Shown piece after piece: positions 1 through 11,211 of a DNA stretch of 64,000 nt (the stretch's first letter is position 1; every line of letters begins with the position of its first letter). Both the position numbers and the translations under genes were made by a program. Origin of the DNA: Acidobacteriota bacterium (GTDB lineage: Bacteria; Acidobacteriota; Terriglobia; Terriglobales; SCQP01); assembly GCA_004299485.1 (NCBI GenBank), contig SCQP01000002.1:1-64000 (forward strand), written 5' to 3'. The notes under the pieces are model-generated. The model saw only the letters and a program-made list of their open reading frames with translations. It did not search any database and was not told the origin of the DNA.

Positions 1-3000
1 TTGGCCCCAGCGGCGACGCTGCTGCCGCAGGTGTTGGTCTGGGTGAAGTCGCCCGAGGCGGTGATGCTGGTGATGGCGAGTGCCGAGCCGCCAGAGTTGG
101 TCAGCGTAACAGTCTGCGCTATGCCGGCCTGTCCGACCGTTTGCCTGGCGAAGGTCAGCGATGCTGGCGACAGCGTGACCGCCGGGGTGGCAGATTTGCC
201 CGTGCCGGCGAGGGAAATCGATTGTGGTGAATCAGCAGCATTATCGGCGACGGTAAGCGAGCCAGCTCGATTGCCTGTCGTCGTGGGCTTGAAGGTGACC
301 GAGATTATGCAAGCGCCCCCACCTACGACGCTGCTGCCGCAGTAGTTGGTCTCGAAGAAGTCGCCCGAAGCGGAAATGCTGGTAATGGCCAGAGCGCTCG
401 CACCGCCGTTGCTGAGGACGATCACATGCGCGGGGCTGACCGAGCCGACAACTTGGCTCGCGAAGGTGAGCGATGTGGGCGAGAACGTAGCTACCGGATT
501 TACCTGCAGGCCCGGGCCAAAGAGAGGGACTGCTTGCGGTGAATCGGAGGCATTGTCGGTGAAGGTGAGCGTGCCGAAGCGGTTGCCCCCTGCCGTGGGT
601 TTGAAGGTGACGGAGATTGTGCAGTTGGCTGCGGCCGCTACGCTGCTGCCGCAGGTGTTGGTTTCGGCGAAGTCGCCCGCTGTGGCAATACCGGTGATGA
701 TGAGCGCCGAACCGCCGGAGTTGGTCAGCGTAATGGCCTGAGCCGCGCTGACCTGTTCGATCTCTTGACTAGAGAAGTTCAGCGACACGGGCGATAACGA
801 GGCTGCGGGAGGGGCAGGCGTGCCGGTGCCGGAGAGGGCAACCGACTGTGGCGAGCCGGCAGAATTGTCGGTGATGGCGAGCGCGCCGGTTCGATTACCT
901 GTGGCCGTGGGTTTGAAGGTAATGAAGATCACGCAGTTAGCGCCGCCTGCCACGCTACTGCCGCAGGCGTTCGCCTCGGAGAAGTCGCCCGAAGTTGTAA
1001 CGCTTGTAATGACAAGATCGTTCTGGCCCGAGTTGGTGAGGGTTACCTCCCGCATGGTGCTGTCCGTGCCGACCGCTTGGCTCGCAAAAGTGAGCGAAGT
1101 GGCCGAGAGCGTAGCTACGGGATTTAGCGACAAGCCCTTGCCCAAAAGAGAGACCACCTGCGGCGAATTGGGAGCATTGTCGGTAAAGGTGAGCGTGCCG
1201 GTTCTATTCCCTGTGGCCGTGGGTTCGAAGGTGATCGATACTGTGCAGTTAGCTGAGGCCACCACGCTGCTGCCGCAGGTGTTGGTCTCGGCGAAGTCGC
1301 CCGAGGCGGCAATGCTGGCAATAGTGAGTGTCAGGTCACCGGAGTTGGTCAGCGTAACGGTCTGTGCCATGCTTGCTTGTCCGACCACCTGAGCGGCGAA
1401 GCTCAGGGAAGCCGGCGAAAGCGTGGCTGCAGAAGCAAGCGTTCCCGTACCCGAGAGCGATACCGACTGTGGCGAATCGGCGGCATTGTCAGTGAAGGTG
1501 AGCGTGCCGGTCCGGCTGCCCGAAGCTGTCGGCATAAAGCTGACCGTGATGGCACAGGTGGCCCCACCAGCCACGCTGCTACCGCAGGTGTTGGTCTGGG
1601 AGAAGTCGCCGGAAGTGGTGACGTTTGTGATGGCAAGAGCGTGGGCACCGCTGTTGGTGAGCGTAACCGTTTGCGTTGGGCCAGAGGAGCCAATATACTC
1701 GCTGGCGAAGGTGAGCGAGGTGGTTGAGAGTGTCGCCACAGGATTAATCGACAAGCCCATGCCCGATAGCGCCACGGTCTGGGCCGGGATCGCCGCGGTG
1801 TCGGCCACTGTGAGCGCGCCTTTGCGAAGGCCCATTGCGGTAGGCGTAAAGGTGACGGAAATGGAGCAAGTAGCGCCGACGGCAAGACTGGTGCCGCAGT
1901 TGTTGGTTTGAGAGAAGTCCCCGGAGGTAGTGATGCCGGCGAGGGTGAGTGCAGCGCCACCGACATTTCTCAACGTTACCGACTGTGCTGTGCCGGATGC
2001 GGCAATCGCCTGCGGCTTGAAAACTAGCCCAGAGGTCGAGACGACGGCTTCCGCCGTGTCTAGCGTGGCGGCGGGAATGCTCCAGGCTCCGCGGCCATGC
2101 GTACCCGCCAGCAAAATGGGATTAGCGTTTGCGTCGACCGCGAACGCGAGGCTGAGCACAGCAGCAGCAGGGAGATTGTCACCGACGCTCAGCCATTGTT
2201 CGTTGGCTGTTCCGCCATCCGTCGCCAGAAAAACGCCCACGTCGGTGGCAACGTATATGTTCTCCGGTGCGTACGGGTCGATCAGGATGGCGTTGATTGG
2301 AACCCCGGGCAGATCACCAGCAATGTTGACCGCCGTTTTCCCCCCATCGGCGCTTTTGAACAGGTAGGCGCTCGCTCCCAGATATCCCAGGCCCCAGTAA
2401 ACCGTTTGGGCGCTCCGCGGGCTGACGGCAACGGCCGAAACCGGCCCCAGCCCGTTATCGCCTGGCTGCATCTGCGTCCACACGGGCTGGGTGGAAGTGG
2501 CATCGGCATCGCTGCTGACGGTCAGCGAGCCGTCGGAGGCCCCCACATAGACCACGCCGGCGGCGTTGGGGGCTGCTGCCAGCGCATTCAGATAAACAGG
2601 CGAGGCAACCAGGTCAGCGCTGATAGCCGCCCAACCCGCGCCGGTCGATGGAGGTACAGCCGGTCCTCTCCAGACGGTGTCGCTGGTGAGCAGGTAAATG
2701 TTGCTTGAATCTGCTGGGTTCAGAACGTAGGGGACATAAAACTGAGTGCCTTCGGTGATGGTGGTATCGGTCACAACCGGCTGCCAATTGGCGCCGCCGT
2801 CGTCGGAACGCTGCAGAGACACGTCGTAGTTTTCGGTGAAAAGCTGGCTGGGATCGGCTGGGTTCGCCGCCGTGTAGCCGCCGTCACCACCCCAGACCTC
2901 GCTCCACGTCGTGCCGCTGCTTGCGGTCGCCAGCGCCGTGCCGTTGTCCTGCGAGCCGCCAAAGACGGAACCCGGCGCGCCTGGAACCGTGCTGATGCTC

Positions 3001-4442
3001 TCGAACTGAATCGTTCCCAGTGTGGCGTTGAGGTTCGCCCAATCGGTGCCAGCATCGGTCGTGCTCCATGCGCCGCCGTCATTGGCGATGATCCAGGACT
3101 GTGGCGACAGGCACCAGACGGCGTGCTGGTCCGGATGCACAGAACCGGTTGTGTAGGAGTTGGTGAGGTTGGTCCAGGTGAGGGTGTTCCCCGAAGAGGC
3201 GGTACCCACCCACACGTCGATGCCACCCACGATGAGCTCCGTGGTGCCGGCCGGCGCCGCAATGTACTGGTCATACCAACCCTGGTGCCCTGCGCCGTTG
3301 TAGAACAACCCGTCCGGGAGATTGAGCGAGGTCCAGGTCTGGCCCTCGTCGCCGGACTCCATGAGTCCGGTGCAGCCGGCGCAATCACTCGCACTCAGCG
3401 GCTTGCCATCGGAATCGGCAACCAGTGCGAACAGCGTCGTGCCGCGAACCGCCAGCGAGGTGCGGCCTGCGTAGGTGTCCGGTGCGTACGGATCCGGCAA
3501 ATCCGCCCACGTCTGGCCCCGGTCGGTCGAACGCTCGAATTGTCCATCGAGCGTTGCGGCATAGTAGTCCTGATCGGCTGGGTCGTAGATCACATCGGAT
3601 ACCCAGAAGGCGCTGTACACCTGTAACCAGGTCGCGCCGCCATCGTCCGATCGCACGATACCAAGAATTGGGCTGGAAGCAGTGGCATCCCTGGTGGCTG
3701 CGCCACTATAACCGATGCCCGCAATCAGGACCTGCGGATTGGTGGGATCGACCAGCAGGCTCGATACGGCACTCCCCAGAAAGTCCACGCCCGAGCCCGT
3801 CATCCACGTCTGGCCGCCATCGGTGGACTTAAAAACCCCGTCACCGTAGTAGCTGTCTCCGCTATAGTTGGCCTCGCCCGTGCCCACATAGATCGTTGTT
3901 GGGGTGGTTGAATCGTCGAGGGCGATGCTGCCGATCGATAGGCTGGGCAGGCTGTCACCGATCGGCGTGAATGTAGGGTTGGCACCGAGCGCGTTGGTCG
4001 ACAACCATAAGCCTCCGTCGGCCCCGCCGAGGTAGACCGTATTGCCGGATGAATCCTTGCCCAGATCAACGGCGATGGCCGTCAGCCGCCCGGCGACGTT
4101 GCCCCAAAATGGATCTGTCTCCGGGCGCGGGCCCAATTCCGTCCAGTCACTGCCCAGTCCTGGCAGGCCATAGGCCCCCATGGTCGCCCCTGCCACAGGA
4201 CTGCGCAGCCGGGGTCGCAGCACTGGCAGGCGCCGGGCTTCCGCTACGGCTTCGTAACGGTGCGCCGCCGGCGAAATAGCGTCGCGTGAGCGCCGCGTCC
4301 GCATGAACCATTGTGCCCGCTCGGAAGGGCGATCTCCGCCTGGATACGGATTGCGCTTCGGCGTCTGTGCCATCACTGTCGCCGCCAAAAGTGACAGTAC
4401 AAAGGCAACCGCTAAACCGACCTGTCCCCAATTTTCGTTCAT
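1..4442 (-). CDS. Secreted VPS10/BNR beta-propeller protein with tandem ASH (choice-of-anchor D) repeats, C-terminus beyond window
   Basis: One uninterrupted frame runs from an ATG at 4442 to the left edge, giving at least 1480 residues with no stop, so the gene is partial at its 3' end. Residues 1-25 form a signal peptide (hydrophobic core VGLAVAFVLSLLA, cleavage near VMA-Q). Residues about 60-790 carry repeated Asp-box motifs (KSTDGGQTW, RSDDGGATW, RSTDRGQTW, RSDDGGANW) typical of sortilin/BNR propellers. From about residue 800 onward there are seven Ig-like ASH repeats of about 104 residues, each with a core close to SGDF-x-x-TNTCGSS. The repeats alternate between two linker types. Known relatives are exported or surface-bound; the substrate or ligand is unknown. 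It lies downstream of and parallel to a winged-helix/propeller regulator. Long plus-strand frames over this gene are antisense artefacts of the GC-rich repeats. Confidence 0.88.
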   Translation of the reverse strand, partial: MNENWGQVGLAVAFVLSLLAATVMAQTPKRNPYPGGDRPSERAQWFMRTRRSRDAISPAAHRYEAVAEARRLPVLRPRLRSPVAGATMGAYGLPGLGSDWTELGPRPETDPFWGNVAGRLTAIAVDLGKDSSGNTVYLGGADGGLWLSTNALGANPTFTPIGDSLPSLSIGSIALDDSTTPTTIYVGTGEANYSGDSYYGDGVFKSTDGGQTWMTGSGVDFLGSAVSSLLVDPTNPQVLIAGIGYSGAATRDATASSPILGIVRSDDGGATWLQVYSAFWVSDVIYDPADQDYYAATLDGQFERSTDRGQTWADLPDPYAPDTYAGRTSLAVRGTTLFALVADSDGKPLSASDCAGCTGLMESGDEGQTWTSLNLPDGLFYNGAGHQGWYDQYIAAPAGTTELIVGGIDVWVGTASSGNTLTWTNLTNSYTTGSVHPDQHAVWCLSPQSWIIANDGGAWSTTDAGTDWANLNATLGTIQFESISTVPGAPGSVFGGSQDNGTALATASSGTTWSEVWGGDGGYTAANPADPSQLFTENYDVSLQRSDDGGANWQPVVTDTTITEGTQFYVPYVLNPADSSNIYLLTSDTVWRGPAVPPSTGAGWAAISADLVASPVYLNALAAAPNAAGVVYVGASDGSLTVSSDADATSTQPVWTQMQPGDNGLGPVSAVAVSPRSAQTVYWGLGYLGASAYLFKSADGGKTAVNIAGDLPGVPINAILIDPYAPENIYVATDVGVFLATDGGTANEQWLSVGDNLPAAAVLSLAFAVDANANPILLAGTHGRGAWSIPAATLDTAEAVVSTSGLVFKPQAIAASGTAQSVTLRNVGGAALTLAGITTSGDFSQTNNCGTSLAVGATCSISVTFTPTAMGLRKGALTVADTAAIPAQTVALSGMGLSINPVATLSTTSLTFASEYIGSSGPTQTVTLTNSGAHALAITNVTTSGDFSQTNTCGSSVAGGATCAITVSFMPTASGSRTGTLTFTDNAADSPQSVSLSGTGTLASAATLSPASLSFAAQVVGQASMAQTVTLTNSGDLTLTIASIAASGDFAETNTCGSSVVASANCTVSITFEPTATGNRTGTLTFTDNAPNSPQVVSLLGKGLSLNPVATLSATSLTFASQAVGTDSTMREVTLTNSGQNDLVITSVTTSGDFSEANACGSSVAGGANCVIFITFKPTATGNRTGALAITDNSAGSPQSVALSGTGTPAPPAASLSPVSLNFSSQEIEQVSAAQAITLTNSGGSALIITGIATAGDFAETNTCGSSVAAAANCTISVTFKPTAGGNRFGTLTFTDNASDSPQAVPLFGPGLQVNPVATFSPTSLTFASQVVGSVSPAHVIVLSNGGASALAITSISASGDFFETNYCGSSVVGGGACIISVTFKPTTTGNRAGSLTVADNAADSPQSISLAGTGKSATPAVTLSPASLTFARQTVGQAGIAQTVTLTNSGGSALAITSITASGDFTQTNTCGSSVAAGA

Positions 4443-4629
4443 GCGAGTGAACTATCTCCGCTTCGGCGACATGCGCCCGCCCGCGCCGCTGGCGGCCCCA
4501 CCACTTTGGGCAGCGCGAGGAGGGCCGTCAACTAAGGAATTGCTTATCTGTGTATAAGGCGCGAAGAGCTGCAGAATCAGCGATTTGCGTTACTATATGA
4601 GGTCGTGCCGGCGAGGTCCCGTGCCGCAC

Positions 4630-6732
4630 TCAGTGCGGTCGCAGCGGGATGGCTTCGATCTGCAGTTCCAGGCGCGCCTGGCTGAGCAGGGGCAGGTTGC
4701 CGGGCGCCAGACCGAACCAATCGAAGGGCTGTACGAAGCCGGGTGCTGGGTCGGCCTCGCTCGCCACCACGTGGGGGCTGCCGCCGTTGACCGCGATCCG
4801 CTCGACGGCGACTGCTTGCGCTCCGAGTGTGACGAAAAACAGGCTCCGGCTGTCGGCCGCCCACGCCAGGAAGTCGCCCACCGGGTGCGGCCAGAACGTC
4901 TGCCAGCCACGCCCTGGGTGGTCGAGATCGTAGAGCATGACCGCGGAACCAAACCCCTGCAGCGCGGCGATCCAGCGTCCGTCGGGCGACACGCGCGCGG
5001 TGCGCATCCCTGCGGATCCTGGCAGCATGGTGTCTCGCTGGCTGGTGAGATCAAGGCGGTGTACGCCGCAGGTTGTGGCCTGCGTGCACGCCACGTTGGC
5101 GTAAATCAGGCTGCGGTTGTTCGGCAGCCATGTCGGTGCCCCCTGGCCGTTCCAGGGGTTGGGACTGGGTAGCGGCTCTGGCTTTGCCTGGCCGCGGGTT
5201 GCGGCCACGTACAACCGCCAGTTGCCCTTCGGCGGCAGCGCGGAAAAAGCCAGGCGCGTACCGTCCGGCGACCAGCGCGGCAGCATCGTCTGCTCCGGTG
5301 GGCCCGCGATCGCGCGCGCCTGGCTCCCGTCCGCGCGCGCGATCCAGAGCGATCCGTCGGCGGCCCGCACATAAGCGATCTGCGTGTGGTCCGGGCTGTA
5401 ATCGAGTTCACGCACGCCCGGCAACGAGCGGGTGAATCGGTGGTGTGCCGGCTGCCAGCGCAGCAGTGATGTTGCGGACGCTTCCGCGTCCCCGATTAAA
5501 AGCCGCCCCTGGTCGTCCAGCGCAGGGCCGCTTGATTCTCCATAGTTGCTGCCTGTCCACAGCACTTGCGGTGCGGCTGGTTTGCCCCCTTGCGGAGGGA
5601 GCGTCACTGCCGTCACCGACTTCATCGAGGTACTCCGGTTACCGGTTCCGAGCAGCAAACGATGTCCGCCCGGCAGCCAGGTCAGGCCCCAGGGCGATGA
5701 CTGATCTTGCAACGTTACAAGGTGGCGCGGCGGGCCACCGGCGGTTGTCTCCAGCCAAATATCGACACTGGCGGCGACAAGATTCTGCGTAGCGACCGCA
5801 AGGGTGCGTCCATGCGGTGACCATGCGAGGGCTTCCGCGTCGACTCGTGGGAACTTCGCCAGCGCGTGGGCGTGCTTTCCCTGTCCGTCCGCCAGCATGA
5901 GCATGTTTTGTTTGAGGAACGCAACAGAGTGTCCGTCCGGGCTCCATGCTACCGCGCCGCCGCACACCTCGCCGAACGGTTTCAGCTTTCCACCGCTGGC
6001 GGGCAGCAGCCAGTCCGGCGAGGGGACACCGGTATACTGGGTCTGGCCGATCGCCAGCGTGCTCCCGTCGGGCGATACCGCCAGCGCCTCCGGCTCATTC
6101 AGTCCCGACAGAAGCGGTTGAGGCGACCCGCCACCTTCGGCCACACGGAACAGTGTCTCGCGCCCCGCCAGACCTGCCGCCGTGTAGTAGAGGTACCCGT
6201 GAGCGTAGATCAGTCCCAGTATCTCGCCCCGTGTGACGAGCAGCGTGATTGCCGCGCCGACTCCGATCGAGGGTAGCGTGCTGGGTTGCCGCCCCCGCCG
6301 GAATAGAACAACACTCGTCAGAAGCATGGCTACTCCCACCAGCACGAGCGGCAACGCCCATTTTTGCCTGTGCACCGGCGCCACCACAGCGGAGGCATCA
6401 AGGCGGGGCGCGACAAAGCAGTAGCCCTTGCCGCGTACCGTCTTGATGAAGCGCGGATTTTCGGCGCTGTCGCCCAGCGCGTCGCGGATTTGCGCGATAC
6501 AGTAATTGATACGCGCTCCAAACTCACCCGATACTTCGTCCGGCCAGATGTTACGGCGGATTTCCTCGCGCCCGATCACTTCCTGCGGGTACGAGGACAA
6601 AAGGTAGAGCAGTTGGCAGGGCTGCTGCTGCAGTTTGATCAGCATCCCTTCGCGCCGCAGCTCCCAGCGCGCCGGATCCAGCTCGTACAGTCCGAAACTG
6701 ACGATGGGTGAAGATGGGGAAGCAGCTGCCAT
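4630..6732 (-). CDS. Membrane-anchored CadC-type winged-helix regulator with C-terminal PD40/TolB-like propeller
   Basis: The N-terminus is an OmpR/PhoB-type winged helix (residues about 12-110): it starts VSFGLYELDPARWELRR and ends TVRGKGYCFV, the usual hallmark of Trans_reg_C domains. A transmembrane helix follows (ALPLVLVGVAMLLTSVVLF), then about 550 residues of beta-propeller with PD40 motifs (VSPDGSTLAIG, WSPDGHSVAFL, WSPDGTRLAFS, VSPDGRWIAAL). This fits a one-component membrane sensor-regulator with cytoplasmic DNA-binding head and extracytoplasmic propeller, a type abundant in Acidobacteriota. I chose the ATG at 6732 because it puts the usual short lead before the winged helix; a GTG at 6783 would add 17 basic residues. 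Neither start has a clear ribosome site. The ligand and targets are unknown; the secreted protein gene downstream is a candidate target by position only. Confidence 0.85.
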   Translation of the reverse strand: MAAASPSSPIVSFGLYELDPARWELRREGMLIKLQQQPCQLLYLLSSYPQEVIGREEIRRNIWPDEVSGEFGARINYCIAQIRDALGDSAENPRFIKTVRGKGYCFVAPRLDASAVVAPVHRQKWALPLVLVGVAMLLTSVVLFRRGRQPSTLPSIGVGAAITLLVTRGEILGLIYAHGYLYYTAAGLAGRETLFRVAEGGGSPQPLLSGLNEPEALAVSPDGSTLAIGQTQYTGVPSPDWLLPASGGKLKPFGEVCGGAVAWSPDGHSVAFLKQNMLMLADGQGKHAHALAKFPRVDAEALAWSPHGRTLAVATQNLVAASVDIWLETTAGGPPRHLVTLQDQSSPWGLTWLPGGHRLLLGTGNRSTSMKSVTAVTLPPQGGKPAAPQVLWTGSNYGESSGPALDDQGRLLIGDAEASATSLLRWQPAHHRFTRSLPGVRELDYSPDHTQIAYVRAADGSLWIARADGSQARAIAGPPEQTMLPRWSPDGTRLAFSALPPKGNWRLYVAATRGQAKPEPLPSPNPWNGQGAPTWLPNNRSLIYANVACTQATTCGVHRLDLTSQRDTMLPGSAGMRTARVSPDGRWIAALQGFGSAVMLYDLDHPGRGWQTFWPHPVGDFLAWAADSRSLFFVTLGAQAVAVERIAVNGGSPHVVASEADPAPGFVQPFDWFGLAPGNLPLLSQARLELQIEAIPLRPH

Positions 6733-6783
6733 ACAACGTGACCGGTAACGACCGCGGGGACCCGGACGGCCACATTGTAACAC

Positions 6784-7344
6784 TACACTGACTCAGAAGC
6801 CTTGGCTCAGTAGTAAATCGACAGGTGCTGGCCGCCCAGGCTCATGCCAGTGAGATCAGGCGCCTTGGGCAGCGAGGCGTAAAACGCAATCTGCCCACCG
6901 CCCGTCGGATCCGTGGTGACTCCGGAAGCTGACGGCCGACGCCCAGGGCAAGCCGGCGAGCACCAACATTGGCAAGGTCGTCGAAGGCTCACTCGGCGGC
7001 AACGGCACGCCGGGCACGACGGCGGCGGAAATCACAGGTCTCGCGGGTGATATATTGCAAGGCGAGCTGGATTGCGATACCTGCCTGAATCATGCGCTGA
7101 ATGTCGTTGTTCCAGGCTCCATGGACAGCCATCAACTCGGGCAGCAGGCGGTCGCGGTGGGAAGCGACGGAAACGCGCCGGGCGGACTTTTCCGCGAAGG
7201 CGTCAAGCTGCATGTCACGTGTGATGCTGCTGCTGTTCAGGCTCGCCTTAAAGCGCACCGGCAAGCCTGATTTTGTGTTCGCGTTTCACGAGCAGGAAGA
7301 AATTGGGCCGCGCATGCTGGTGAGAATCGCAAAGGCTACAGGCC
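6784..7344. pseudogene. Gene-poor stretch with decayed coding fragments on both strands
   Basis: No intact gene is convincing here. On the minus strand, about 6807-6920 encodes the C-terminus-like peptide TTDPTGGGQIAFYASLPK ... HLSIYY and then a stop, with coding-like third positions but no upstream continuation. On the plus strand, 6920-7270 is open (NIGKVVEGSLGGNGTPGT ... CDAAAVQARLKAHR) but has an in-frame stop just before it and no start. A second plus frame ends DFVFAFHEQEEIGPRML ... LRPEDL at 7364. A 91-residue minus frame (6989-7264) overlaps these. The picture is of degraded remnants of two or more genes. I cannot assign families with confidence. Confidence 0.4.
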
Positions 7345-8091
7345 TCAGGCCAGAGGATCTTTGAGGTTGCCCAGGTAAAGTTGTGCCCATTGGACGAGGG
7401 TGAGATCTTCGGCACGGGCGCGCGGGGGGAGACCGGCGCGGGTGGGGTCGGTGAGGTAGGTGGCGAGCTGTTTGCGCTTGTGGGCGAAGCCGCGGCGGAG
7501 GAAGGCGAGGAAGGGTTCGGGCTCGACGCCGAGGGCGGCGGCCTGCGGCGCCATGGTCAGGCGGACGAGGGAGGAATGCACTTTGGGTGCGGGGCGGAAG
7601 GCGCCGGGAGGGATGTCGAAGAGGCGTTCGGCGCGGGCGTAGAACTGGGTGGTGGCGGAGAGCAGGCCGAAGGCTTTGCTGCCGGGCTGGGCGGTGAGGC
7701 GCTCGGCGACTTCGCGCTGGACCATTACGGCGGCGTCGGTGATGCGTTCGGCATAGCGGAACAGGTGCAGCAGAATGGGGCTGGTGATGTAGTAGGGCAG
7801 GTTGCCGGCGACGCGCAGCGGCTCTGGGTCGAATTGGGCCAGATCGAGTTGCAGGATGTCGGCCTCGATGACCTGGACGTGCGTTTGCGGGAGGCGCTGA
7901 CGCAGAGCGGCGGCGAGCGAGGGATCGACTTCGACGACCCAGAGGCGGCGGGCTGTCTTGGCCAGCTCGACTGAGAGGCCACCGGGTCCGCCGCCAATTT
8001 CGAGCAGCGCGTCGCTGGGGCCGATGGCGGCGGCCACACGGCGCAGCCATTGCGGCTGATAGAGGAAGTTCTGGCCTCGGGGAGCCTTCAT
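7345..8091 (-). CDS. rsmA: 16S rRNA (adenine(1518)-N(6)/adenine(1519)-N(6))-dimethyltransferase
   Basis: RsmA/KsgA uses S-adenosylmethionine to dimethylate two adjacent adenines in the 3' terminal helix of 16S rRNA late in 30S assembly. The protein (248 residues) begins KAPRGQNFLYQPQWL, the family's start (K-x-x-GQNFL), followed by the SAM motif LLEIGGGPGGLS, an acidic site EVDPSL, and the catalytic NLPYYITSPIL motif. The C-terminal helical lobe follows (FRPAPKVHSSLVRL). The start at 8091 is set by this conserved N-terminus; the frame stays open far upstream but only as antisense of trxA. It is somewhat shorter than the E. coli enzyme (273). It is divergent from trxA with 36 bp between start codons. 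Confidence 0.95.
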   Translation of the reverse strand: MKAPRGQNFLYQPQWLRRVAAAIGPSDALLEIGGGPGGLSVELAKTARRLWVVEVDPSLAAALRQRLPQTHVQVIEADILQLDLAQFDPEPLRVAGNLPYYITSPILLHLFRYAERITDAAVMVQREVAERLTAQPGSKAFGLLSATTQFYARAERLFDIPPGAFRPAPKVHSSLVRLTMAPQAAALGVEPEPFLAFLRRGFAHKRKQLATYLTDPTRAGLPPRARAEDLTLVQWAQLYLGNLKDPLA

Positions 8092-8102
8092 AGGTTTCCG
8101 GT

Positions 8103-8120
8103 ACAATACTACTTGGAGGA
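8103..8120 (+). promoter_or_regulatory. Probable -10 box and ribosome site of trxA
   Basis: TACAAT at 8103-8108 resembles a -10 hexamer. It is followed by GGAGGA at 8115-8120, 7 nt before the trxA ATG at 8128. The implied leader would be very short. There is no good -35 match, so the promoter call is tentative; the ribosome site is clear. Confidence 0.5.
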
Positions 8121-8127
8121 GATTGCC

Positions 8128-10292
<2,165 letters not shown>

Positions 10293-10296
<4 letters not shown>

Positions 10297-10523
10297 AGCA
10301 GGCGGCGGAACTCGTCTTCCGTGAGGCCGGCCTGCTTCAGGATGCGGGATTTGAGCAGGCTGGGTGGCACATCGCCGGCGTGCATGGGGATGGTTACGCG
10401 GAGTTCTGGGCGGTCGCGGTGCAGAAGACGGGCGTGGCTACCGGTTTGATGATGAATGTAAAATCCGGCACGCAAAAGTGCTGCGACAACTTCTTTGGCG
10501 CTCAGGACCGGAAGCCGAGGCAT
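10293..10523 (-). CDS. hicA: HicA-type mRNA interferase toxin
   Basis: This 76-residue protein fits the HicA/YcfA dsRBD-like fold: LSAKEVVAALLRAGFYIHHQ, then GSHARLLHRD with the catalytic histidine (H30), then RVTIPMHAGDVPPSLLKSIL-type helix. HicA toxins cleave mRNA independently of the ribosome and are blocked by HicB. The 3' end converges with the TPR gene with overlapping stop codons. Its antitoxin gene lies immediately upstream (13-bp gap), the hicB-then-hicA order rather than the E. coli order. Confidence 0.9.
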
Positions 10524-10536
10524 CTAGCGTGCGCGT

Positions 10537-10800
10537 TCACACGATGACCGCGATGCGTTCGGTGGTGAGCGCGCCGATATCGCGCGGAATGGGCTCGCCC
10601 GTCTCGAGGGCGCTCTCGAGGAAGCAACGGATCGCATCCTTGGCCATGGCACGAGCTGCGTCGAGCGTCGCGCCGAAGGTTGTGATTTCCGGTATTGCGG
10701 GGACGAGTACGCCGTAGCCGCCCTCGGGCAAGGGTTCGAATACGACAGTGTAACCGTACTCGGTGGTTGGCCGGCGTTCGCCGTTGGGTGGGGCAGACAT
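10537..10800 (-). CDS. hicB: HicB-family antitoxin
   Basis: The 87-residue protein has the HicB partial RNase H-like fold: YTVVFEPLPEGGYGVLVPAI, then a helix rich in DAARAMAKDAIRCFLESALE, then GEPIP. There is no room for a C-terminal DNA-binding domain, so autoregulation through HicB alone is doubtful. It precedes hicA and both are read leftward. A TAGAAT hexamer (read on the minus strand, 10812-10817) sits 11 nt before the ATG, consistent with a very short leader. Confidence 0.88.
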   Translation of the reverse strand: MSAPPNGERRPTTEYGYTVVFEPLPEGGYGVLVPAIPEITTFGATLDAARAMAKDAIRCFLESALETGEPIPRDIGALTTERIAVIV

Positions 10801-10883
10801 GGCTTACCGCCATTCTACATCGCGGGCGCGCGGCGAGGGCGCTCGGGCAGCGACTGATAGGCCGAAACTTGAGGGGTTCTGTG

Positions 10884-11198
10884 ATGGATAACCGGGAGCT
10901 TGTCGATGGCCTGCCTGGTGCGGAGCTGGTGACGGCGGGCCTGGCGGATTACGAGGCGGGACGGCGCACGGCCGCCGGTCTGTTGGTGGCCATGGCGGAA
11001 GGCCGCCTACGACGCGCCGGACTGCTGAGCGGGCCAAGCCAGGACTGGCCCGATCCCGAACTGGCGCTGTATCGGGAATTGCAGCAACAGGGCGGCGATG
11101 CCTACTCTCGCTACAATGCACTGCGCTGCGAACTCGACAGTTTTCTTGCCGGCCTGAGTCGGCGGCTGGCCCGTGCGTCGGCTCCTGGCCGGGAGTGA
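10884..11198 (+). CDS. Small hypothetical protein
   Basis: I do not recognise the family. The 104-residue protein is mostly helical by composition, with no signal peptide, membrane segment or cysteine cluster: GAELVTAGLADYEAGRRTAA, then GRLRRAGL, then a polar C-terminal half ending in an Arg-rich tail. The start at 10884 has GAGGGG 7 nt upstream. It stands alone between hicB (divergent) and pntB (convergent, 13-bp gap). Confidence 0.6.
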   Translation: MDNRELVDGLPGAELVTAGLADYEAGRRTAAGLLVAMAEGRLRRAGLLSGPSQDWPDPELALYRELQQQGGDAYSRYNALRCELDSFLAGLSRRLARASAPGRE

Positions 11199-11211
11199 AC
11201 GCGTGGCGCCG

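Noticed and set aside
1-2000. A CRISPR-like or satellite array from the regular 312-bp spacing
   Set aside because: The units encode conserved protein repeats in one frame; there are no short identical repeats with unique spacers.
1-2708. Several long plus-strand open frames over the first 2.7 kb
   Set aside because: They are antisense to the secreted ASH-repeat protein, whose minus frame is open for the whole 4.4 kb with a signal peptide, Asp boxes and repeating TNTCGSS cores. The plus frames only mirror the repeats.
7101-7364. An M42/M20-type metallopeptidase fragment (HEQEEIGPRML)
   Set aside because: The EE-x-G similarity is too short to assign a family. It is reported only as part of a decayed region.
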